Shown here in pieces: positions 35,205-46,420 of a stretch of DNA of 64,000 nt. The notes below the pieces were generated by a model. That model was not told where the DNA came from and did not search any database. It saw only the letters and a program-made list of their open reading frames with translations. The stretch spans positions 2,170,001 through 2,234,000 of the forward strand of contig JAVTLE010000007.1 of NCBI GenBank assembly GCA_033439295.1, in the 5' to 3' direction. The position numbers and the translations under genes are program-made. This DNA comes from Deuterostichococcus epilithicus. Its lineage: Eukaryota > Chlorophyta > Trebouxiophyceae > Prasiolales > Stichococcaceae. Positions within the stretch are counted from its first letter, which is position 1, and every line of letters begins with the position of its first letter.

Positions 35205-37112
35205 ATGATCGCTCTGCTCAGGCATGCAGCAGAGCCGGTGCTGCTGGTGCTCGCACGCAGCTGCGGCAGGAATGTACCATTGGCGGCATCCTGCAATCAG
35301 GGCGCCTACAGCGTCGCAGCGCGGCAGTTCGCCACCCTCGGTGATGCCGCGAGCCCCAGCTCACCAGTTGGTGAGGGCCCAGCCTTCTTCCATGCATCAT
35401 GCTGCGTCACCACTTTTCCAGCAGCTGTTTGTGACATGTATTTTCCTCTGCCAACCAGTCATCTCACGGCTTCGAGCTTTAACTAAAAGCTCCAGGTGCG
35501 TTGCTGGTGGAGAACCCGCAGATACAGCTTCGTTGGCCGCGTGCATATGCAATCGGTGCTGTGGACATGCAGACCCGCCCGCGGCGACGCCGCCCCAGCA
35601 ACAGGGCGGTGGCAGCGGCGGCGCCAAAGGCCGCAGCCCACACCGCTTTGGCAGCCCGTACCGCCCAGACATCCGCCGCTTCGTAGACGGTGCCGCCACG
35701 CAACCGCAGCCGCCCGCTTCTGTCATTGAGACTGGCCTTCAGCATTCGGGCAGCGGCAGCGGGCTGCCGTCGCCACAGCTGGACCTCGTCAAACAGGTGC
35801 ACGCGGCTGCCCAGCGGTGTCCAGGCGTCTCAAGCGCTGCGTCATCAACGATGTGGCAGTGTCGCGCCATTGAGCGCCGACGACGCCGCAGCTGCAGATT
35901 TTTACGGCAGCCCCGGGCCATGGGGCCCGATCGTTAGCGCCCGCAGGCTGTTGCAATGAACCTCTGCCTGGCGAGCCTGGGCTGGATCAAACCCTATCAG
36001 CGCTGGCTCAACATTTGTGAAAGAAATGGCCTGACGCGTCCTGCCCGCAGTACCTGTCCGAGGAAAACGTCTCCCTGGCGGAGCAGCGGCAGGCCGCACT
36101 GCGGCAGGTGGCGCACAATTTCCAGCGCTTCGAGGGCGACACCGGCTCCTCGGAGGTCCAGGGTGCGCGTTGTGCACATGCCAGGTTGTGTGTGTGGCAG
36201 ACGGCCCGACGTAAAGCGGCAGGAAGCACACCAGCTGTGGTTGTGTTCTCGTTCCTCGCCCATTTTTTTGTATCTTTGCTAGATATCAATTGCAACCGGC
36301 AGCTGCATTGCTGCATTGCTTCAGCCCTTGCGCCAGCCAGGCGACATGCACAGCTGGATCGGTGCAAACGGCACAACAACACACGAGGCAGTCGGACGGC
36401 TCCCTCATTCTGTTGTTGGCCCCCGCTCGCAGTTGCGCTGCTGACGACGCGCATCGACCAGCTGGCGCAGCACATGCGCGTGCACCGCAAGGACTTTGCC
36501 AGCCGGCGGGGCCTGGAGGCGTGCCTCTCACAGCGCCGGTCGCTGCTGCAGTACCTGCGCCGCACCGACTTCACGGCGTACGCGCACCTCATCAGCCGCC
36601 TGGGCCTGCGTGACACCTACGCCAAGCTGGTGCGGCACGAGAGCTACCTCGCCACATTTGATGTGGCTCACTAGACTTAAACTGGTGTCCGCCCAGCACC
36701 AGTCCTGAACGATTGCCACCAGGACGACGCGCAAACAGACCTGCTGTGTGTGGAGGGTCTGTGGCTGCCCCACGCACGCGCCGGGCCGGATGCTTCTTCA
36801 GCGGAAAGGCTCGTGCTGAGCTGCAGGAACCCACGGCAGTCATCTGGCTGCTGTGGGACTGCTGCTGGTGTCTGATCTCGTGCCTGAGATCAGTCTGGAG
36901 ACTGAAATGTAATTTCGCACGTGCCGGCCGGATGTAGTCGAGTTTACTGATCGAAAGCAGCCTTCATACTATATGTTATTGTTTCTGTTATCTCTCTTTC
37001 CCTGAACCTGTATGCTCCATGCGCGCAGGATCGGGTCACGCTGCAGATCCAGCAGCGGCGGGCGCGGGGCCCCAGCGACAAGCAGAAGGCCAAGGCGCGG
37101 CGGCGTAAGTAA
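35205..37112 (+). CDS. Organellar (probably mitochondrial) ribosomal protein uS15
   Basis: A 250-residue uS15 in five exons: 35205-35340, 35573-35796, 36051-36162, 36433-36629, 37029-37112. The phases close to a TAA stop. The N-terminal 45 residues look like a mitochondrial presequence (Arg, Ala and Ser rich, with QFATL). A Pro/Gly/Gln-rich extension of about 75 residues follows. The conserved core begins near FQRFEGDTGSSEVQVALL. It continues with TTRIDQLAQHMRVHRKDFASR and RRSLLQYLRRTDFTAYAHL, ending near RLGLRDTY. These are the helices that bind small-subunit rRNA. The basic tail (QKAKARRRK) is typical of long mitochondrial forms. A plastid location is less likely because of the leader, but cannot be excluded. 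Confidence 0.9.
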
Positions 37113-37864
37113 ACACAGCGGCGGCCGGCTTCGGCTGCTTCACGGTGGCGGGAACCTTCGGCGGTTTGACCTGTGGGTGCAGAGGCGTAGCGGGGCAGCG
37201 GTGGGACCTGAGAGGTTGCATCGTGCACAGGAGAGGCACCGGCGTTGCAGGCGGCAGCTGCAGTGCGACTGGCTGAAGATCTACGCTGCCTCGACAGGTG
37301 CTTGAGAACGGGGGTGTCTTTGGCTTATATACTGTGACAAGCCGAAAATCCTGGGTTGGAAGGCCGGCAATATAAGATGCTACTGTGCTGGAGAAAGTGT
37401 GAAACACTGTCAAGGTTGAAAAGGTACAGCTCACAACGGATTGTCCTGGTCTTGGTCAACCTTGTTTCGGCGCAATACCTAAAGCAGAGCGGTACCAAAG
37501 CTAGTAATCAGTCGTCAATCATGGCACTCACAAGCAGATCTGGCGAGCAGGCAGGGTTTGCCAGCCCGCCACCATACGAGCGGTGCACAAGTCAACGTCA
37601 GCACTGCCTATCTATTGTCAACGTCATCGCTACATCTTTGGTCTACAGCATCTAGGTGTTTTATCTGGAACGTAAATAGCAAGACCAACAGAGGAGGCTC
37701 AAGGGTTTGCAGTTGCAAAGCTTGCGGCAGTTCCGGTGCCAACACAGATGATCAAGGAATTCACCACTAGGGAGGCGCTGCCACAATTTGCGGCCGCAAT
37801 ATCCCATGCGGAGCGGCCGCGCAGCGTAACTGTGGCGCTTTAACATCAGGCGCCGAGATCCCTT
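37113..37864. other. Convergent intergenic region / 3' UTRs
   Basis: This region lies between the stops of uS15m (+) and the second cellulase (-). It is AT-richer than its surroundings. No coding frame or repeat was supported. Confidence 0.5.
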
Positions 37865-40800
37865 CTAGAGGCACTGCCAGTACCACTCGTTCTGCCGGGC
37901 GCACACGCTTGGTGCAGCGCAGCCGCCCGCCCAGGGGGCGTCATCGCACGCGGAGCCTGCCGGACAGCTGGACTTGCCGCCGCACTGCGACCAGACGGCA
38001 TGCGCTGACGCATCGCCGCCTGACGAGCTGGGCTGCGCTGCGGCGGGCGCCGTGGTGGGCGCTGCTGAGGGCGCCGTCGTCGGCGTGCCCAGTGGCTTGC
38101 ACTGGTAGTACCTGCGCGTTGACCGGAGTGATGTTTATCAGCTGCCTGTAAATGCCCAGAGTGCCAGGCCGCCTCTGGCAGCCGGCCCCTTCCCTCAATT
38201 GCGCCAACAGACTTTAGCAAGCTTGCGACATCAAAGGTGCAGCCAGAGGTCCTGTAGCACCGAACAAAGCTCGAGAGAGCCGCACCACTCGTCCTGGCGC
38301 ACGCAGGCGTCGGCGCCTGGCGCGCACTGGGTGCCGGGCCATGCGCCGTCGCCGCAGGCAGCGTCCGCCGGGCAGCCGGACTTGCCGCCGCACTGGGCCC
38401 AGGTCGCCAGCGCCTGTGTGGATGCCTGGCTGGGTGCTGGCGTGGGAGAGGGGGCGGCTGGTGCGGCTGTTGGCGTGACCATGGGCGCCGCCGTGGGTCC
38501 GAACAGGGGCGTGGGTGTGGGGGCAGTCGTCGGCTGCCCAGTCGGCTGTGCTGAGGGCGCAGCGGTCGGGCTGGCTGGGGGGCTTTGTGCCGTCGGTGCA
38601 GCGGTGGCGCCGGCTGTGGGAGCCTCGCTTGGCGCGGCGGTGGGGCCGGCTGTGGGCATCACCGTCGGCCCGGCGGAGGGCGCTGCCATGGGGCTGGCTG
38701 TTGGCGCTGAGGTGGCGGTGGCGGTGGGTGCCGATGTGGGGGCGGTTGTGGGCGCAGGCTCGGCGGCCCCCACGCGAGTGTACCACGGCTGCAAGCCGAC
38801 AGTGGCCAGGTAGTCGACCTTGTCCCACAGGATGGTCGTCCAGTCGTCGTCGACCTGGAGGGAAGGAGATTTGCGCTCTTCTGCCCGGCATCTCATCAGG
38901 CACAAGCCGGCGGCTTGGGGAGCGGTGCTCATCAGCGGCAAGCAAGGCCGAGATCCATGGCAGCATGCCCGCCCGACATGGGCCGACGCAGGACTCATGA
39001 GACGTGATCCGCTGAGCAGGCTGGGTCTGCCGCTCGCGTGTGGGCCGCCCTGACGGAGGCCGTTTCATTTGGCCACTCCTGCAAGCTGCGCGGGAGGGAG
39101 GTGCTGCACAGGGTGCAGGTGCAGGTTCCGTCTGGAAACGGGGGCTCACGATGCCGCCGGTGTCGGCAGAGTTGGCGTTCCAGGTCCACCAGAACCAGGA
39201 CAGCGACGCGGCGTGCTTGCCGTCGACCGCCGAGCCGTTGTTCAGCAGGTACTGTGCGAAGTCGGCCAGGCACTGCGGGGGGAGGCACACCGCATCCCTC
39301 ATCCCGCATCCCGCCGCAGCCACGCTACAACCGCGGGCCCGGCCTGCCGGCGTGGCTCGACCATCTGCTGATGGACTTGCAGTGCAATCTGACGTGTCAA
39401 TTGGCTCATTGACGTGGCTCACACCGCCTGCGCCACATGCATGCTGCCGCGGGGAAGGGGGGCGTGTGCGCACCAGGAGGTCGCGGGGGTCCTTCAGCCT
39501 CGAGCCGAACTCGCCGATGACGAGCGGGAAGGTCCTGCACACCTTGTCTGCGTCGCAGAACCCGGCCTGCAGCAGGTGGCACACTCGGGACGGCTCAGTA
39601 CCACGCGCACCCAGCAGCTCGTCAGCATTCTCCATGCGCATGGCGTGCTGCCCCCCGCATGTTGGCCTCTTCCCCGGACGCCGCGCTCGGTCAGGTGGAG
39701 CAGGTGTGCATGAGCTGGGTAGGCACATTCTTTAGCGTGAAGATGTTATCTCACTGATGCAAGTCGGTGTCGGGTTCGTGACACAAACCCTACCATCACA
39801 CCTGGTTGAGGTAGCCATGGGAGTAGGAGAGACGCGCGTACAGAGCCGCGCCGGTGTACCCGGATTGCGCGAGCGAGATGGTGGGCGGGTAGACGTGAGG
39901 CGACACGACCACGCTGCATGCGAGCACAGACATCAGTTGGAGCGTCAGCAACCGCTGCTGTTGCTGTTGCAAGCGAATGCTGTGGGACTGCCCCCTTTCC
40001 ACAAACTTCCTACACTGCCAGTCTGCTGCATCTTTCAGCAGGTATGACCCGGTGCAGGTCCAAGGCCTGAGCCTTGGAAAACGCACTTGAACTTGGAGTT
40101 GACGACAGCGGTGAAGAAGCGTGTGGGGTCGTTGGAGGAACCGGGCGTGACGAGCGCCGGGTCCGTGGCGAAGCCGTCGCCCCAGTTAGAGCCGAAGGCT
40201 CCTTGTCCACAGCCCTCGACAAGATACACAGCATCTGCACCATGTAAGACAAACTGTTCACGACACTGTTTGGGCGTGCTGAAATGCGGTCATTCACAAC
40301 AAGGTGCCTACACTTGGGTCTGCTCTTGCTTGACTGCCATGAGTCCACCTCGGTTGCATGTTGCGGCCCGTTGCTGGCGGCACCGGCTTACAGGGCAGGG
40401 CGGCTACGCAGCCATGGCTTAGCTTACCAGGGTTGATGGCGGCGCCCTGAGTCATGACATCCAAGTAGGCGTCTGTCATGCGGTCCCAGCCGAAAGGGAT
40501 GGAGTCCGGCTCGTTCAAGATGTCGTACAGGGTGTAGGCGCGGGCCACCGGGTCCAGCGCGATGTTGGCCATGACACGCTTCCAGCCCTGCGAGGACACA
40601 AGAACAGACAGCGCGGACTTCAGCACCAGCTCATCAAGTCGCTTGGGGTCGACAGTGATGTCAATCTGCCAGTTTTTTTAATTCTGCACTGCAGCTGCGA
40701 GATGCTGAGTCCTGCACGGCGCAGGAAGAGGACATGGGAATGGCACCAAATCACCGTGCATCAACACAGCAAGATGGAGGGTTGAGACGCACCAGCAGCC

Positions 40801-43800
40801 AGGCAGCGTAGTCATCCCTAATGGTTTTGTCAAAGTTGCTGTGGTTGTCAATCACGACATACATGCCATTGGCAGCCAGCATGTGCACGTTCCACAGGAA
40901 ACGGTTGAATGTCGAGTCTGATGGCAGGTAGTCGTCGCAGGATCCGGCGATGTGACCAGGGCTGAACGGCAGCGTGCTGTTGACCTGCAGGCCTGCACAC
41001 AGTAGCAGGAGCGTTTTCATCAGGCTGATCAATAGCGCTTTCATAAGGGCTTCCACTGAACGTATAAGAACAGCACATACACGCTGGTAGGCTCCGTAGA
41101 TTCTAGACGGTTTAATGAGACGCTCAAACAACATTTCGTACCCGCCGGGATGTTGACACCAGGCTTCGTGGTGGCAGCAACCAGCTGGTTGTCTGAGACC
41201 TCGGTGCACTGCCAGTTGAAGGGCTTTGGCTTCAGGGTGAACCTGCGATGTCCGCGTGCACAACTCACGTCGGAGCCCTGGGCAGTGCAGGAGGGGCATG
41301 CCGGCACGTGCGCAGATGCCGCTCTTGCTGGACGTAGGCTGCTGCTGGGTGCAGGCTGCGGCCCTGGTGGCCAATACCTGCACTGCTTGAACGCGCGAGT
41401 CCCATAGGGTGACTGCACACGAATGGAGAAAAGGCTCACAGGTCGACGAAGGAGAATGGCAGCCGGACGGCGTTGAAGCCGAGGAGCTTCATGCGGCGCA
41501 CGATGGTGGCGACGTCGCGGGACAGAGCCGTCTGCCCCGCCCAGATGCCGTCGGGCGCGGTGTTGGCATCCTGGTGCAGCAGCACGGCAGCGGCAAGGTC
41601 AGCTCGGAATGCTGAAACCAGGTCACACCGCCTGCACGCGCTCCGTGGATTGTGCTCTACAGAGTTATTCCGTGTAGATGCGGCGCTGTTGACGTCAAGC
41701 AGCAGGCGACAGGAGCAGAGAACCAGACACCATGAGCACACCTCGTAGCCGAACCAGTTGATTCCCTTGAGGACCAGCGGCTGACCGTCGACGCCCACAA
41801 GGTCGATGCCTGCAAGGCGTGGCAGTGTGCTTGCCAACAGAGCGCAGGCTGCGATGATTTCGAGATGTGCACTCACAAGGAACTTGCAAGTGTAGCGATT
41901 GAGCCTGCTGCTCTCCAGTCTGGAGCAGCAGTAACAGCATGGGACAGGCTGCAAGCCTTGCGCGATAAAGTGAATGAGACCAGATCTGATTCGCTTGATC
42001 ATTGTCAATGGGGGGACACGCACCATTGATGCCGACTGGCCGTGTGATGGTTGGCACCGTGAAGGCGTAACCGGACACCGGGGGGCTGGGCGGCGGCGGC
42101 GGTGCGGGCGGTGCGGGAGGAGCTGGCGGCGGGCTGGGCATTGGCGGCGGGGGCGGCGACGGCGGCGGGCTTGGCGGGGACTGCGCGGCATTGTAAGTCA
42201 GGAATGCGGCCAGCTTGCTCACGCCGTGTATGACCACAGCGATCGTCTGCTCAGCTTACACTAACAAGGATAGTTGCTACTGTTCTGGAAACATTGTAAC
42301 CAGTCTTCTCCAGACCTGCAGATTGGTCATGGACGCACGAAAGCTGGCGCACCGCGGGTGGCGGTGGGGACAGGTTCTCCGAGATGATTGGCGGCGCCTC
42401 GTTGGCGGGCGAGCCCTGGCCGGACAGCACGACGATGGAGCAGGGAATGCCATTGACGGCAACGTTGGCGGGCACGAAGGCGGTTGAGGTGCCGACGGTG
42501 CCGGTGAAGATGCCGCCAAGGGAGGGCGTGGCGACGCCGCCGGGCTGCAGCGCCTGCCAGCTGTTGCTCACGACGCCTGCACGGCACCATGGACGGGGAG
42601 GGCATGAGACGCGCAAGGCTGAAGGTTGTCGAAGGAGCTGTTGGTATTTGTGTTGACGGCGCTTCCCTGGCGACTAAACATTTGCCTTGATCAAACGCTG
42701 GCGACGTCGACCTGCAGGGAGCAGCCTTGCACAGAAGAAGAGCTACAGGCACCCTGCTAATAGGACTAGACGTGCACGAGGACCTTTAACCTGTAAGCAT
42801 GGGCGATGCACGCCGCCGAGCAAGTACTTGGGCCTCAATTGTATAAGGGAAACATGGGACGCACCATCAATATTGCCGCTGGAGGCGGAGGTGAGGTTCC
42901 AGTTCCAGACCTCATGCGCAGAGACGTAGGTCGGGTTGTCCAGGTGCAGCGACCAGGGCGCCGGAACCACCTTGTCGGCCCTGCGCACGAATTGGCAACA
43001 GCTATTGCTACAGATGGGGATGCCGAGACTTTTGCCATTATGCTGACCATTGCTCGCGCCCTTGCACTCTGCATGCCGCGCAGCATGCACGCGCACTGCG
43101 CATGCGCAGCTGCTGCTGACTTGCAAGCTGGGACCCACAAGGCGGGCATGTGTGCTCATGTGCGGCAAGGTGCCCCGACGCGCAAGGCACACTCCTGCAA
43201 TGTGTGCAGATTCGTAATCATTTGCCCGCACCAGTTTTTGAAGTACAAGGTCATGGAGGTGCAGAAGGACTTGGTGCCATCCTCCAAGTAGCCGCACAGC
43301 CACGGTGGTGTCACCTGCAGAGCATCGACCAGCCAGGTTGTGGCTCAGTTCGGCGACCCATGTGCATGAGTCAAACGACCTCGGCGGCGGCGGCGGCGGC
43401 GGCGGCGCTTCCAGGCCAGAACATGCTGCCGCTCACCCGAACATGCAGTCTCACCCCTGATAGGACCAGCGCACAATACAAACTGCGGCAGGTCACAAGG
43501 AGGAAGCACGCAGAAGGTGGCACACCTTGACGGACGCCTCACAGGTCGGGTTGGTCACCTGCAGGCAGGACGGAGGTCGGGACTGAGCCACCAGCAGCGG
43601 GTGAGGATCAAGCGACCGGAGGATATCAGGCCGCAAGCACGTCTCTGGCAGTCATCGCCACAAGGCGATCAACACACCAGCAAGCGAAAGTTGGTGCCGT
43701 TGGAGGAGGAGGGCGACCCGGCGGTGGCCACTGGAGGCAGCTCCCGAAACTCGCTCTTTGGTCCGCCACCGAAGCCGGCCTGTGAGCACGCACGGCCGGC

Positions 43801-44556
43801 ATCTGTTAAACACGGAGTTCCAGCCACTCAGGCCAGCTGGACACCCGTTGTTTGAGCCGGTACTTCAGCCTCACACGACGGCGGGCGCCGACGGGATGTC
43901 CAACAGGACAGGTGGTTTGATATGCATTTCACGCGCAGCGCGTGGGAAATCATGGCAAGACCTCAATGGCTACGTCTTTGCAGTCTATGCATGCTCTGGT
44001 TGAGGCTGTCGGCGGGATCGCACTCAATTTTCGCGAGGGAAATCACGCAAGCCTGCATACGCTAGCTGGAGCCATACGAGCACGACTAGAAGTACTAATC
44101 ATAGCAGCAGTGCAGGTCTGCACGGCGGTAGAAACGTGGAAGTGCTCTTGCGGCAGCTCCAGAGCCAACTGTCGGAAGGATTTTCGAGAGCGGCCACACG
44201 CAGCTGAGCGGGCTCGGTCTATCCTTGAGAAACATGCCACTCATAGACAAAATGCGCACCTGCTGTCGGCTGGCCGGGATGGCGATGCCGTTGAAGGTGA
44301 TCGAGGCCGTCGGGGCGTTGGTTGATGTTTGGGAAGCCGCTGTTGTCAGCACCGTGACAGCAGCAGCTGGTGTCAGATCGTTGCCAACGTCGACAAGCGG
44401 CCGCGTCTGCGACGGGCTGGCTTCAGCCAGCATGCGGTGGCGGCTCAGCGACGCAGGCATGTGCTGCGGTGCATGCCGCGCGGCCACCGATACAGCACCC
44501 GCGACAGCCAAGAGCAACAGCAGCGAAACCGCCCTGCGGCCTGGATCGCCCCGCAT
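37865..44556 (-). CDS. Secreted GH5 cellulase with two C-terminal CBM1 domains
   Basis: A 987-residue modular cellulase in eighteen exons: 44260-44556, 43678-43779, 43526-43558, 43232-43314, 42865-42980, 42353-42576, 42024-42180, 41742-41809, 41440-41570, 41142-41242, 40793-40992, 40428-40587, 40087-40234, 39802-39913, 39474-39566, 39150-39272, 38286-38854, 37865-38111. It has a signal peptide (about 1-26) and a beta-sandwich-like region (about 100-275). A Pro/Ser linker of wall-protein type (about 286-320) follows. The GH5 domain runs from KGINWFGYE through DNHSN, acid/base Glu530 (ILNEP), HVYPP, nucleophile Glu663 (VIGEFG) and WFWWTWNANSADTGG. A Thr/Ala/Pro linker leads to CBM1 copies at about 868-909 and 946-987, each with QCGGKS, eight Cys and a YYQC or YWQC end. 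It should bind and cut crystalline cellulose. Confidence 0.93.
43382..43407. repeat. (CGG)n microsatellite in a cellulase intron
   Basis: About eight CGG triplets lie in intron 3 of the second cellulase, between its third and fourth exons. Confidence 0.8.
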
Positions 44557-44883
44557 ACCTCACTCAACTCGATTACCGCGCTCGAGGCCAAAGTCAGCAC
44601 TACGTCAGCTGCTGGCTGGACAGATCGGTTGGGCTCTGGTACAGGTTGTTGGTCGCTTCTGTGGCGCCGGCGGGTCCGGCCGCGACGATTGGGGATACGA
44701 AAGTTTGGTGGTGATCCGAGAAAGGGTGGTGCGGCCGAGCTACCGGTCGTTCATGGGCGCTGCACCACGGATGAGAGGTTGTGACAGCTATGTCTAGCGG
44801 CTGCAAGTTTGCATCTTTGTCAACTCGGCGACCACGTGGCGATGGGACTCTCGGCATTTCCTGCCAGCTGTGGCTTCCACTTG

Positions 44884-44897
44884 TTATTTATATATGT
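44884..44897 (-). promoter_or_regulatory. TATA-like element upstream of the second cellulase
   Basis: On the minus strand this reads CATATATAAATAA, a good TATA-box match, about 330 bp before the cellulase start codon. Whether it is used depends on the unknown transcription start. Confidence 0.3.
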
Positions 44898-45863
44898 TTG
44901 TATTTCTCAGATTTGTTCATAGCTGTTGGGGTAGCAAGTTACCTAAGATTTTAGTTTGATCACCTTCGGTGATTCAAACTTATGCACTCGAGTTTTCCTC
45001 CTGGCCGTAGTAAACCCTAAGAGTCGTCGACGGGAAACCTCCTCCGCCTTCTGCCGGTGTTACCCTGCGTCTTCAGGTCTTCCCTGGTCAGTCAGCTGTT
45101 CCTTGGGCCATTCTGCAGACCTTGCGTCAGGCAGGCGCCTCGCGCTGCGGCTGGCCGTGCGAACGGTGCCCCGGCAGCCGGCGTTGTAAGATTCGGCGAG
45201 TTGATGTAAGAATCGTTTCCTCGCCCTTAGTACGATTTTCCATAGAACGGGGAAGCACACCGGGGCTTACCCCTCTGGTCCTTTAACGAGGGGGTTATTC
45301 GCGATTGCCAGACGCAGACTGTGATTCGGAAGCCTTCCGGCTGCAGAGCAGTCCGCAGGCAGGTTGCACGGCTGCTGCAGCTGGCAGCCGCTGCGCGCTG
45401 CAGCAATTTGCATAAGGGGCGTTTCGGAGAGATCAACGACGAGGGAAAAATTGGGCAAAGTGTAACTTTTGCTCGTGGGTAAGTTTACCCGCCCACCTCC
45501 CAAGTACGAGGGGGGGTGTTCACATCCAGGCTGGGGATGTTCGCGTCTGCATGCGGCAAATTGCGCCTGTTTGTTCCAGCAGATGTCAGAAAGGCTTCTG
45601 CAGTGATGTGCGAGCGCTTTCGGCGTGTAAACTTCACGTCGCCCTGATTCTCATGCACATTTCGTGAGTTTTTCCTTCACCCCGAGCCGAGAGTGTCCTG
45701 GAGCGTGCTGGTTTGCTGTCTGTATGAGTCCTGCGATCATACCAGGATGAGCATGCCACACCAGCTGCTGCATGTTGCGATGCGTCATTTTGCTGTGGCC
45801 GTTTTCGCTGCAGGGTGCTGCCCGGTGCTGTCATTCCTCGGCCGGCCTTATCAGCGACCTGGC

Positions 45864-45893
45864 TGCTCCCTTTTCGACTGCTCCCTTTTCGAC
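45864..45893. repeat. Two-copy direct repeat
   Basis: The unit CTGCTCCCTTTTCGA is present twice in a row in the intergenic region upstream of SURF1. Confidence 0.7.
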
Positions 45894-46420
45894 AGACGAC
45901 CTGATCAAACTAGCGTCTCGCCCCCGGCGAACGCCCATTGTTATGCTTGGCGTTGTGGGGTATCGGGGCATCGGTCTGCATGCTTCTGCTTGCAGCAGGA
46001 GGATCCTTCTCCTGAGGGTACTGTCTTGATGTAAAGCACTGCGCAATTCCTCGAGGCCGGCTTCGCTGGCCCCAGCTTAGCTGCGAGAATTGCAGTAAGT
46101 AAGGCCTGCCCCGTTGAAGACTTTGCCCCCTTACATGACGGACATCTCGCATTCCATCTTCCGGTCTGCCAGCAAGCTGGCTTGATCGGTTTGCTTAGCA
46201 GATAATCTCGGCTGGACGACCTTTGTGCCGATTCAGTGATAACATCAGGTGCGTCCTGCCGGTCAGGTGCACCCATACATTCCTTGCGCGAGACATTGGT
46301 GGACCGAGCCTGTGTATTGCTCTTTTTCTTTCGACTTCGAAGCAGCTGCAACAGACGCACCCTTGCCTGCAGCGTGGCGCGCAGCAACTCAAGCAAAGCG
46401 CCCGCACTGCCTGCAGCACG

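Larger units (their letters stand above)
44557..46420. other. Divergent intergenic region, cellulase promoter / SURF1 promoter
   Basis: This 1.9-kb region separates the second cellulase (-) from SURF1 (+). The central part is AT-richer than the genes. Several short open frames show no family signature. A 14-15 bp direct repeat occurs near 45864-45893. Confidence 0.45.

Noticed and set aside
45008..45020. AAACCCTAAG, similar to the plant telomere repeat
   Set aside because: A single unit, not an array.
46223..46420. Upstream in-frame extension of SURF1 exon 1
   Set aside because: It lacks an ATG, and the ATG at 46421 gives a proper mitochondrial presequence.
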